The notes under the pieces were generated by a model that was not told the DNA's origin, ran no database searches, and saw only the letters and a program-made list of their open reading frames with translations. Positions 1 to 6,778 of a stretch of DNA of 64,000 nt are shown in pieces. This DNA is from an uncultured Porphyromonadaceae bacterium (GTDB lineage: Bacteria; Bacteroidota; Bacteroidia; Bacteroidales; Muribaculaceae), in assembly GCA_947175265.1 (NCBI GenBank), contig CAMWMD010000005.1:1-64000 (forward strand), written 5' to 3'. The first letter of the stretch is position 1. Each line of letters begins with the position of its first letter. The position numbers and the translations under genes were made by a program.

Positions 1-261
1 AATTTGAAGATCAATATATTTAAAATTTTTTTATCGTGCAAATGTACGACTTCATTGTCTTGCTTTTGGACAAAATTGCACCTCATCGAAAATTATAACT
101 GACTTTCTTTCCTCAAGCTTAATATTTTTTATCTGCTGAAGTCGAAAGAAGACCTTGTGAGTTTTCCTTCCACTGAAGCAACTTATTGTAGATCTTTCTT
201 TTGAAAATTATAGGAGACAACATAACTATATGATATTATTTTGCGAATTTACAAAAAATTA

Positions 262-311
262 TCTGACCACCAAATTCAAAACAACCATATTCACTCTGAC
301 CACCAAATTCA
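262..311. repeat. two 17-bp direct repeats
   Basis: The 17-mer tctgaccaccaaattca occurs at 262-278 and again at 295-311, exactly 33 bases apart. No gene covers this AT-rich stretch. Spaced direct repeats of this kind are found at the ends of IS21-family elements, where they bind transposase, so this may be a leftover element end; no transposase is present in the window, so that is inference. Confidence 0.5.
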
Positions 312-366
312 TTTAAGAAGACTGTAACTATGCTGATACCCTACATAGTCTAACTTGTACTGCTGC

Positions 367-414
367 TTATACTCTTACTTATACTCTTACTTGTACTCTT
401 ACTTGTACTCTTAT
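367..414. repeat. 12-bp tandem repeat, four copies
   Basis: Four head-to-tail copies of a 12-mer, tt(a/g)tactcttac, lie just downstream of the stop codon of the Abi_2 gene. The first two copies are identical and the last two carry a G. It is a simple tandem array without an obvious role. The rest of 1-477 holds no gene that I can see. Confidence 0.7.
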
Positions 415-477
415 CTTGCACATGCAATTACTTTTAATAGTATAGAGGCCCCTAAGTTCAGAGACCTAAAAGAATAT

Positions 478-1368
478 TTACTGCCACAGTTTCTCATCTT
501 GCCAGTCATTTGGAAACCCCATCGCTGATACATCTATATTGGGATATTTACCAAGTAAAGACCTGAAACGAGCGGCAAACGTGTTCTGAGGATTGACCGC
601 CTGAAGAAAATACAGCAGAATTGACATAATATAGTACACACGCTTAGTATCAGCCGGAATATCTATAAACGGCAAATGAGTCCTGCGAGGAACGAGTGCG
701 TTTATACTTAACCTACGGTTCCATAACCTGCTGTGATGGGCGCATATATTGCGAACATAAACTATTGAGTGCAGCCACGACTCCATAATTGTATCAGTAA
801 GGCCATAAAATCTCGCTACTTTTCTACGCGCATGACCGGCTTTAAGCCAGCGGTACATCATTGACAATGTACCGAATGAACTTACTTCAAATGTCATCCA
901 GCTTGGCGGAAAGACATTTGAATACCTGCGTTGAAAATCAACGATTGCATCATCATCACTTCGGCGCAATTCTGCCTCCAGACTTGATAATAATCCCGCA
1001 TGACGATTGGCATCCCTGAAATTTGTAGCATTTTCAAACCAATATATACCAGACTCGTCTCCCATTATCAAAGACAGCTGTGTCCTGATGGAAATTTCAA
1101 TTTTTTCCATCTCAGAGCAAATCATCTTCCTGAGTTCAGAGTCAAATTTATAGAGGTTATAGGCATCATCAAAACTTGCGCCGAGTTTGAAAGTTCGAGA
1201 ACCCGGCACCCGAAACGGAGTAAGATAACTCTTCATTCTGAAAAGACTAATGTTTTCAAGAATGTGTTGCGCTCTGTTTTCATCAGTGAAAACCAGACCT
1301 TCGGATTTCAGAAGTCTTATCTGGTCAGCAACTGAGATTTGTGGTTGATTGTAGCGTGGCAGTGTCAT
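478..1368 (-). CDS. Abi_2 (AbiF/AbiD-like) HEPN protein
   Basis: A 296-residue protein of the Abi_2 abortive-infection family. The start of the protein (PRYNQPQISVADQIRLLKSEG) has the usual family pattern, and the C-terminal half has the HEPN RNase signature R-x4-H within RNICAHHSRLWNR. Family members are phage-defence or toxin-like proteins presumed to cut RNA; there is no signal peptide, so it should be cytoplasmic. The length is normal and the catalytic R and H are intact. The gene stands alone, directly behind a promoter and a structured U-tract hairpin on the same strand (see the ncRNA entry). The ATG at 1368 is chosen because the U-tract ends right at it; there is no Shine-Dalgarno sequence. 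AbiF versus AbiD subfamily cannot be settled by eye. Confidence 0.85.
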   Translation of the reverse strand: MTLPRYNQPQISVADQIRLLKSEGLVFTDENRAQHILENISLFRMKSYLTPFRVPGSRTFKLGASFDDAYNLYKFDSELRKMICSEMEKIEISIRTQLSLIMGDESGIYWFENATNFRDANRHAGLLSSLEAELRRSDDDAIVDFQRRYSNVFPPSWMTFEVSSFGTLSMMYRWLKAGHARRKVARFYGLTDTIMESWLHSIVYVRNICAHHSRLWNRRLSINALVPRRTHLPFIDIPADTKRVYYIMSILLYFLQAVNPQNTFAARFRSLLGKYPNIDVSAMGFPNDWQDEKLWQ

Positions 1369-1426
1369 AAAAAAGAAAAACTTACCCTGAGCGCGCTGTT
1401 CTTACGGGAAGCGGGGTAAGTATGTT
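1369..1426 (-). ncRNA. Hairpin RNA with U-tract ahead of Abi_2 (AbiF-RNA-like candidate)
   Basis: Read on the minus strand, the segment after the promoter begins with CTTACCC (1420-1414), which pairs perfectly with GGGTAAG (1387-1381). An inner CGCT/AGCG stem (1413-1410 with 1397-1394) also forms. The hairpin is followed at once by TTTTTCTTTTTT and then the ATG of the Abi_2 gene. This is a rho-independent terminator layout, so most transcripts should end as an RNA of about 50 nt with occasional read-through into the toxin. CTTAC could also pair with the internal GTAAG, giving an alternative fold. A conserved abiF RNA motif upstream of such genes is known to Rfam; identity to that motif is inferred from position and shape only. 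Confidence 0.6.
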
Positions 1427-1430
1427 ACTG

Positions 1431-1461
1431 CAAATTTACCAATTTTTTTTGAAATAACAAA
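1431..1461 (-). promoter_or_regulatory. Promoter of the Abi_2 RNA/gene unit
   Basis: On the minus strand TTTG (1461-1458) is followed after exactly 19 bases by TAAATTTG (1438-1431). This is a perfect match to the Bacteroidota housekeeping promoter (TTTG, 19-21 bases, TAnnTTTG). Transcription would start about 1424-1427, at the base of the hairpin RNA. Confidence 0.8.
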
Positions 1462-1502
1462 ATTCTCATCAAGTATTGCGTATTTTGGGCGCTTCTAGCC
1501 AT

Positions 1503-1531
1503 ACAAAAAGGAATCCCTTTTACGATTCCTT
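1503..1531 (-). terminator. Rho-independent terminator
   Basis: On the minus strand AAGGAATC and GATTCCTT form a perfect 8-bp stem with an 8-base loop, and the right arm runs into TTTTTGT. It ends transcription of the candidate RNA and/or the helicase operon. Confidence 0.75.
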
Positions 1532-1735
1532 CTAAGAGTGTGCTTTGAAAATGATTGCAGACACCGCAAATATTCCCTGCGCTCCATATTCGAGGCAATC
1601 CTGTATCTTCTGGTCAGCGGCTGCCGATGGCGAATGCTTCCAAAGGATTTTCCGAAATGACAGTCGGTCTATAAGTTTTACCAACACACTCTTAAACTTC
1701 CTTTCCCTTCACTATCCCCCTACTTACACGAACAA
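1503..1735 (-). ncRNA. Candidate structured RNA, 6S-like
   Basis: This stretch between the helicase and the Abi_2 unit has no convincing ORF. On the minus strand its two ends pair perfectly over 10 bp (TAAGAGTGTG at 1694-1685 with CACACTCTTA at 1542-1533). A 3'-half hairpin GATTGC/GCAATC is visible inside, and a strong terminator follows immediately. A roughly 200-nt RNA with a closing stem, open middle and terminator resembles 6S RNA (the Bacteroidales-1 class). The 5' end is uncertain; the upstream -7-like sequence AAAATTTG is imperfect. The 80-aa plus-strand ORF here is not credible. Confidence 0.4.
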
Positions 1736-1783
1736 ATTTTATTTATTTTTATACTGCCCGATAAAAGTAAGTATTGAGATAAT

Positions 1784-3823
1784 TTAGACATTGGTATTAA
1801 AGGAATAATCCTTTATCTTTTTCCTTAGGGCTTTAACTTCCTCAGGCTTTTCCTTCTTTTTCTTATTCATTAATTCCATAAACTTCTCAATTTCCATATC
1901 TGAATCAAAGGCTTTAATCAATTCTTCAACGTTGTCATCGGATTGACTCAATGTGAGTCCTTTCTTATGCATTAATGTACGCAAAGCAAGAACTCCCTTG
2001 TCATACTCTGGAGAAAACTCCACCACTTTCTGAAGAAGATGCAGACCCGGATCTGTAGTATACAATTCATTGAAGACGCCGGCGAGATAAAGGAGCTTTA
2101 CATCCGGTGTAGACATATCAAAGGTCTCTGCTATATGAGAGATCAGACTGTCAGCCTCTTCATATCGTTTTAATTTTGTAAGTATACGAACCTTTACATA
2201 CTTTGCCTCATAACAATCATGAACAGCCAATACCCCGTCAATCGCTTGCAACGCTTCTTCAAATCTCTTTCCATAAAGACACAGCAACCCCAATAGAAAT
2301 TGTGCTGTCCAATGATAGGTGGTATTCAATTTCTCCGGCACTTCCACTATACGGCCAAATAGATTTTCATCATCGATTACAGTATCAAGAAATCTTTTAG
2401 CCATACGGATACCCTCTTTTAGATCTCCTACCTCAGCCCTTTTAAGAACTAAATCAAGATATGCCCCCGCTGCTTCATCAACATTATGGTTCTTAATAGC
2501 ATCATAGGCAATTTTTCCGCTTTCTATTTCCCGGCTTATATCCTCTTGGTTATTGTAATCATTCGCATACTTTAGGATTTCCGCGCTCGTATTGGCATAT
2601 TTGGGGTATACTTTCCTTGTCAGATACAACCCATCGAGGCTCTTGACCCTGCTTAAAGCAACATACAACTGTCCGGATGCAAACAATCCACTGTTAAGAT
2701 TGAAATGGAGCTTATCAAAAGTCATTCCCTGACTTTTATGTATCGTGATCGCCCATGCCAACCGGAGAGGATATTGGGTAAAAGTGCCCAAAACTTCCTT
2801 ATTAATTTTCTTTTCTTTAGCATCATATTCATATTTTACTGAATCCCAATCACACTTTGCTACCGTGCATATTACACCCTCCTTTGTCTTAACCTGGATT
2901 TCTTCCTTATCTAACTTATGTACCACCCCAATCGTACCGTTCACCCATTGCTTGGTGGCCTCATTACGTGTAAACATTACCTGGGCTCCAACTTTCAGTA
3001 TGAGCTTCTCCTCGACCGGAAACCTTTTCTCCTCAAAACGTCCCGTTACAGTTCCCTCATATACGTATTCCTCTCCCGGCAGCTCTGCCAGCCGTTGACG
3101 GTTAATTTTGTCAGCTTCCCTATTCACACTCGTCAATGTCACAGCGAGTTCATCTCTCTCCGGAATAATAATACGTGTATTCAATAAAGCGATATCCTCC
3201 TTGGTCATCCGGTTCATCCTTACATTCTCAAGAATACGGATATATCTTTCATCTTCCTGACGATACACCTTTTGAAATTCTATTTTTACCATCCTTATGC
3301 GCTTTATCGCAAAAGAATTATAAAAGAAGAAATTATTGCTCCTATATATATCCATCAGGAATTGTTGCTCGGGCCCCGCTTTTACTACCGGTGGCAATTG
3401 AAACATATCCCCTACAAATACCATTTGCTTGCCTCCGAAAGGCTTGTAAGTCCTCAGATATTTGCGCATTGTGGCATCAATGGCATCCATGACATCTGCC
3501 CGCACCATCGATACCTCATCAATGATTATCGTATCAGCATGAATCAGGGAAAGGATATGGGATTGGCTCATGTGTCCTACCGTTCCGGGCATACACGCCT
3601 CCATAGGCAACCCGAAAAATGAATGTATCGTTTCTCCCCCTGCAAGGATAGCCGCCACTCCTGTAGAAGCCAAGGTTATAAAATTTTTATATTTTACCTC
3701 CCTTTGGACATTACGCAAAAAAGTGGTCTTACCGGTTCCTGCCCTTCCCGTAAGGAAGAAGCAGGAATTAGTATCGGCTATCAGTTCGTAGGCATACTGT
3801 TGTTCGATATTATTCTGATCCAT
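1784..3823 (-). CDS. Pif1-like helicase with C-terminal repeat domain
   Basis: A 679-residue cytoplasmic ATPase of the Pif1/RecD-like superfamily 1 helicases. Motif I is GRAGTGKTT near residue 26, motif II is IIIDEVS near 100, GDMFQLPPV near 138 is motif III, and the C-terminal helicase part has AITIHKSQGMTFD and YVALSRV near 360-395, so the motor looks complete. Residues from about 440 onward are alpha-helical, with TPR-like repeats, and end in a lysine-rich tail (NKKKKEKPEEVKALRKK). It is the last gene of a minus-strand operon behind two small paralogous proteins, 24 bases after the nearer one. The role is unknown; Pif1-like helicases act on DNA forks, G-quadruplexes or RNA-DNA hybrids, and some sit in accessory or defence clusters. 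Confidence 0.85.
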   Translation of the reverse strand: MDQNNIEQQYAYELIADTNSCFFLTGRAGTGKTTFLRNVQREVKYKNFITLASTGVAAILAGGETIHSFFGLPMEACMPGTVGHMSQSHILSLIHADTIIIDEVSMVRADVMDAIDATMRKYLRTYKPFGGKQMVFVGDMFQLPPVVKAGPEQQFLMDIYRSNNFFFYNSFAIKRIRMVKIEFQKVYRQEDERYIRILENVRMNRMTKEDIALLNTRIIIPERDELAVTLTSVNREADKINRQRLAELPGEEYVYEGTVTGRFEEKRFPVEEKLILKVGAQVMFTRNEATKQWVNGTIGVVHKLDKEEIQVKTKEGVICTVAKCDWDSVKYEYDAKEKKINKEVLGTFTQYPLRLAWAITIHKSQGMTFDKLHFNLNSGLFASGQLYVALSRVKSLDGLYLTRKVYPKYANTSAEILKYANDYNNQEDISREIESGKIAYDAIKNHNVDEAAGAYLDLVLKRAEVGDLKEGIRMAKRFLDTVIDDENLFGRIVEVPEKLNTTYHWTAQFLLGLLCLYGKRFEEALQAIDGVLAVHDCYEAKYVKVRILTKLKRYEEADSLISHIAETFDMSTPDVKLLYLAGVFNELYTTDPGLHLLQKVVEFSPEYDKGVLALRTLMHKKGLTLSQSDDNVEELIKAFDSDMEIEKFMELMNKKKKEKPEEVKALRKKIKDYSFNTNV

Positions 3824-3847
3824 GCGTAGTTTTTTATGACAATTTTA

Positions 3848-4354
3848 TTAATGAGATTCCAAAAGTGGAAGCATCTTCATAAGACGGGGGTTATAATCAT
3901 CGTCAAGGAAATCCTTAAAACACCCCTCCACAAGTCTTTTCGCTTCTTTCCTCATAATATCGTCAGTTGTTTTTATCCCCATGAGTTTTACTCCGGAAGC
4001 AAGATAATTAAATATCAATTCCTCACATTCCTGCGGAATATCCACTGATTGACGATGGACTTTCTCAAAATCCTTTTTCTGCACCAACTCCAGTTTATTG
4101 CCATTGAACGCATAGAGCTCTATGGTGTTCAGATAGGTCCAAATATGATATTGTCCCACTTTCTCCTTAATAAGGACATTCTCGCAGAAACGTATCCCTT
4201 CGTAAGTATAGTTGCCTCCTACTGTCTCATAATTATTTATAAGAAACATTTTCTGGCCTCTATCCCAAACGGGAGTTGGCTTCTTCGGTGTACCGAAAGA
4301 AGGGAGGAGAGTATTAAAGAGATCTTTACTGAGAGCTTTTTCAAAGGATGCCAT
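3848..4354 (-). CDS. Hypothetical protein, paralog of the gene upstream
   Basis: A 168-residue soluble protein without signal peptide or membrane segment. I do not recognise a named family. Its middle (TYEGIRFCENV, then TYLNTIELYAFNGNKLEL) aligns well with the middle of the neighbouring 151-residue protein (TYFKGVRFSPRL, then TFLNGITLYAWDGTKASM), so the two arose by duplication. The C-terminal third is helical and ends in LLESH. It lies 24 bases before the helicase gene and 30 bases after its paralog, so all three are probably co-transcribed and may work together. Confidence 0.75.
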   Translation of the reverse strand: MASFEKALSKDLFNTLLPSFGTPKKPTPVWDRGQKMFLINNYETVGGNYTYEGIRFCENVLIKEKVGQYHIWTYLNTIELYAFNGNKLELVQKKDFEKVHRQSVDIPQECEELIFNYLASGVKLMGIKTTDDIMRKEAKRLVEGCFKDFLDDDYNPRLMKMLPLLESH

Positions 4355-4384
4355 ATTTATTCAATTTTAAAGATTCATTATTGA

Positions 4385-4840
4385 TTATGCAATCTGTTTT
4401 TGATAGTTTTCCATCTCTTCCACCATTTGGCGAGAAAAAGAGAGAACTTGATGCTCAGGTATAGACTGACCCAAGATTTTTGCCTGTCCCAAAAGGTATT
4501 CCTTTAGAATTTCTATTGCCTCATTTCTGGCGAAAGACTCTGAAAACGTTCTCCAATTATCGAATCCTCCATAAAAACGACGCCCTATCATTGACGCTTT
4601 TGTCCCATCCCAGGCATAGAGAGTAATGCCATTAAGGAATGTGTAGGCATATCCCTGACCGATGTCATAATGCACGGCAAGGCGAGGAGAGAAACGGACT
4701 CCTTTAAAATATGTGTTGTTGGATGCGCTTGTATAACCCGTAGTAAGATATAGATTATGTTTCGCATTGTAGGTAAGTGCTGCTCCGGAGAGTGCGGGAA
4801 GTGCTTTTGAAGCCAACTGGATAAGTGCTGAGTTTGCCAT
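4385..4840 (-). CDS. Hypothetical protein, first gene of the helicase operon
   Basis: The ORF track gives 176 residues, but the first 25 codons overlap a promoter -7 element, so the start MANSALIQL at 4840 (151 residues) is preferred. No signal peptide or known motif is visible. The central segment with LNGITLYAWDG is shared with the next gene, and the C-terminus is helical (EILKEYLLGQAKILG). It opens a three-gene operon with the paralog and the Pif1-like helicase. The function is unknown. Confidence 0.75.
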   Translation of the reverse strand: MANSALIQLASKALPALSGAALTYNAKHNLYLTTGYTSASNNTYFKGVRFSPRLAVHYDIGQGYAYTFLNGITLYAWDGTKASMIGRRFYGGFDNWRTFSESFARNEAIEILKEYLLGQAKILGQSIPEHQVLSFSRQMVEEMENYQKQIA

Positions 4841-4890
4841 AATGTATGTTTTTGTTTTTTGTTTTTTTGATTCCCTCAAGGTTTTCATTA

Positions 4891-4898
4891 CAAAATTA
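4891..4898 (-). promoter_or_regulatory. -7 promoter element of the helicase operon
   Basis: TAATTTTG on the minus strand matches TAnnTTTG perfectly. It lies about 50 bases before the ATG at 4840 and inside the longer ORF, which argues for the shorter protein. No clear TTTG sits at -33. Confidence 0.6.
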
Positions 4899-4915
4899 TA
4901 TACCACCAATGTCAT

Positions 4916-5283
4916 TTAGGTAAACAGACCTTCACCATTGTATGAAATAGAAATGATATTGTATGAAGGATGAACACCTACCGGGATTTTAAGAAATAAA
5001 AAGATAATGAAATCCTGAGTTTACATGGCAAATTTATACAATACGACAGACGCGACTATAATCCTTACAATTTTGCGGAAATTACCTTTGAATACGGTTT
5101 TATACGAACTGCAAGGTTGCAATACTGCGTTTCAAGCCCTGCAAAGAATACATGACAAAACCTAAGAAGCGACCTGATTAAAAAATCCTTCAGTCACTGG
5201 AAAAAGGAGTTAGAAACCTTTGATGAATATTATCAGCCCATGTTGACAAGAAATCATATTAGGAAATCATTATTAATCAAACT
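4916..5283. other. Intergenic stretch without a recognisable gene
   Basis: There are only short open frames, for example a 46-codon frame from 5023 (MANLYNTTD) and a stop-free but start-less stretch in another frame (SHWKKELETFDEYYQPM). I do not recognise either. Given the repeats and gene scar to the right, this may be decayed accessory DNA. Confidence 0.4.
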
Positions 5284-5411
5284 ATTCCTCATATTCTTTG
5301 AAATTTGTGGATTCTATTCCTCATATTCTTTGAAATTTGTGGATTCTATTCCTCATATTCTTTGAAATTTGCGGATTTTATTCCACAAATTCTTTAAAAT
5401 TTGTGGATTTT
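5284..5411. repeat. Four 32-bp tandem repeats
   Basis: Copies start at 5284, 5316, 5348 and 5380 with a unit of the form attcctcatattctttgaaa plus tttgtggattct. The first two are identical, the third has one or two changes and the fourth is diverged. The fourth copy forms a 9-bp inverted repeat, ccacaaatt/aatttgtgg. The array lies 75 bases upstream of the ATG of a decayed ATPase gene and may once have been its operator array. Confidence 0.85.
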
Positions 5412-5486
5412 AGAATTATCAATCCAAATATTTTTGTGAATATATAAACTATAACTATATTTACACCGTCAATTTACACATAAGAT

Positions 5487-5611
5487 ATGAGTAAGATTAA
5501 TAGAGAACTCCAATCAATTATAGAGAAACAAATAGGAACCAACAAAGTCATTTTAGTTATGGGGATTTCAAAGTCATTACCCCTGACAACGTGGAAGAAA
5601 TATTGATGTAA
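5487..5611 (+). pseudogene. Scar of a deleted AAA ATPase (DUF4143-type) gene
   Basis: The ATG at 5487 opens MSKINRELQSIIEKQIGTNKVILVMG, which reads like the N-terminus of the AAA_14/DUF4143 ATPases that normally continues straight into the Walker A loop. Instead, the frame is broken and, in another frame, GDFKVITPDNVEEILM followed by a stop (5609-5611) reads like the C-terminus of the same family. About 1 kb of coding sequence is therefore missing. The motif aaagtcatt occurs on both sides of the junction (around 5544 and 5570). The family assignment is by eye. Confidence 0.5.
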
Positions 5612-5624
5612 TTAGGAAGCACGG

Positions 5625-6503
5625 TCACTTCTGAGGTTTACGCTCTCCGGAAGCCGTATTCCGGCGGGGAAAGGCATCGATCATGGAGCCGGGAGTCGCG
5701 TTGATAATCTCCACTCCCATGCTGGCGGCAAAATCCCGCAACAGCCAGTAACTGCGGAAGGCTACCGTCATGCTGCCGAGAACATCGTGGAGATGCAGAC
5801 CTGCGTACGCCTCACGCACCCTCTCCTTCTCCTTATCGTTGTCTTCATAGAAATGCGGCTGTATGCTGACCACGAAATTTTCATCGTCGACACTCAAAGT
5901 CTGTGTCCACGTATGGTCCGCTCCACAAAGATATATTCTGCGGAACCCCTCCCGCATCGCCGACATAATCGCCGGAATCATGACATTGCGAGGCCGAGGC
6001 ATACCGAGACCGTTGCGATACAGAAAATGAGACAACCCCTTGAATCCCTCCACCGGGGTCAGGTTGAAGGTTGATAATGTGAGATTGTCATTACCCATGG
6101 CCAAAGCCTTCACCAGATGAAGAGCCCTCACAGGCACAAACAAGGTCATTTTCCAACTTACTTTACGCAAGTTCTCCCAAAGTCGGGCTACGTTCGGATG
6201 TCCCGTCGCTGAAAAGAACACACCGTCGGCAAGAATATAATACCGGGGGCGGAGACTTGTGAAATCCGGAGTGTTGGCGAAGAAGTTGACCGCCATCAGT
6301 TCATTGCTCTCCAGCCATTCGCGTTCCCTGTCTATTGTCTGCCGGAGCGACGGGCCGTTACCCATGATTACTATCGAACTCCCCTCCGGCTGCGTGCGGC
6401 GGGAACTGACCCCCTTTGAAAGAAGCGCTACCTTCACAAGAGAAGCCAACGATGATGTGAAACGTCCCAATCCCTGTTGTATCTTGTCGTAATTCATAAT
6501 CAT
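5625..6503 (-). CDS. GNGPS-motif protein, MptE/DUF115-like
   Basis: A 292-residue protein with IVIMGNGPSLRQTID near residue 45, a nucleotide-binding motif shared by DUF115/MptE-like proteins and some glycosyltransferases (such as the Campylobacter GT42 sialyltransferases). A second family block is PRNVMIPAIMSAMREGFRRIYLCGADHTW near residue 170. In Bacteroidales such proteins usually occur in surface-polysaccharide loci; here it stands alone between a gene scar and the polyferredoxin gene. There is no signal peptide. A second start (MNYDKIQQ) lies two codons in. The substrate cannot be told. Confidence 0.55.
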   Translation of the reverse strand: MIMNYDKIQQGLGRFTSSLASLVKVALLSKGVSSRRTQPEGSSIVIMGNGPSLRQTIDREREWLESNELMAVNFFANTPDFTSLRPRYYILADGVFFSATGHPNVARLWENLRKVSWKMTLFVPVRALHLVKALAMGNDNLTLSTFNLTPVEGFKGLSHFLYRNGLGMPRPRNVMIPAIMSAMREGFRRIYLCGADHTWTQTLSVDDENFVVSIQPHFYEDNDKEKERVREAYAGLHLHDVLGSMTVAFRSYWLLRDFAASMGVEIINATPGSMIDAFPRRNTASGERKPQK

Positions 6504-6742
6504 TAACCTCTATCACCATCCTCCTATTACACTATTACAGGCCCTCAACTCCACGGAAGGCCGACTGTCTCCGCAAATTTAATAATTAAATATGAAACGG
6601 TATGAACATATCTCCCCTTTTTACATATCTGCACCAAATCCATCGACCGGATTCCTCAAAACCGACTCTTTCACGGATGCCAAAATAAAAGTATGAAATC
6701 CCGGAAACGACTCCACATATATGATTATCTAATTATTTTGTT

Positions 6743-6750
6743 TATATTTG
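6743..6750 (+). promoter_or_regulatory. -7 promoter element for the polyferredoxin cluster
   Basis: TATATTTG is a perfect TAnnTTTG match 28 bases before the ATG at 6779. The leader is short, and the -33 position lacks a clear TTTG. Confidence 0.6.
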
Positions 6751-6778
6751 CATTTTATTTCAGCCTAACAATCATGAT

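Noticed and set aside
1545-1787. 80-residue plus-strand ORF
   Set aside because: It overlaps the candidate structured RNA on the other strand, has no promoter element and no protein-like features.
1784-3823. Pif1-like protein as a UvrD/Rep repair helicase
   Set aside because: Motif spacing and GDMFQLPPV fit Pif1/RecD-like helicases, and the C-terminal repeat domain is not found in UvrD.
5284-5411. Possible CRISPR array
   Set aside because: The repeats are directly adjacent with no spacers between them and no cas genes are in the window.
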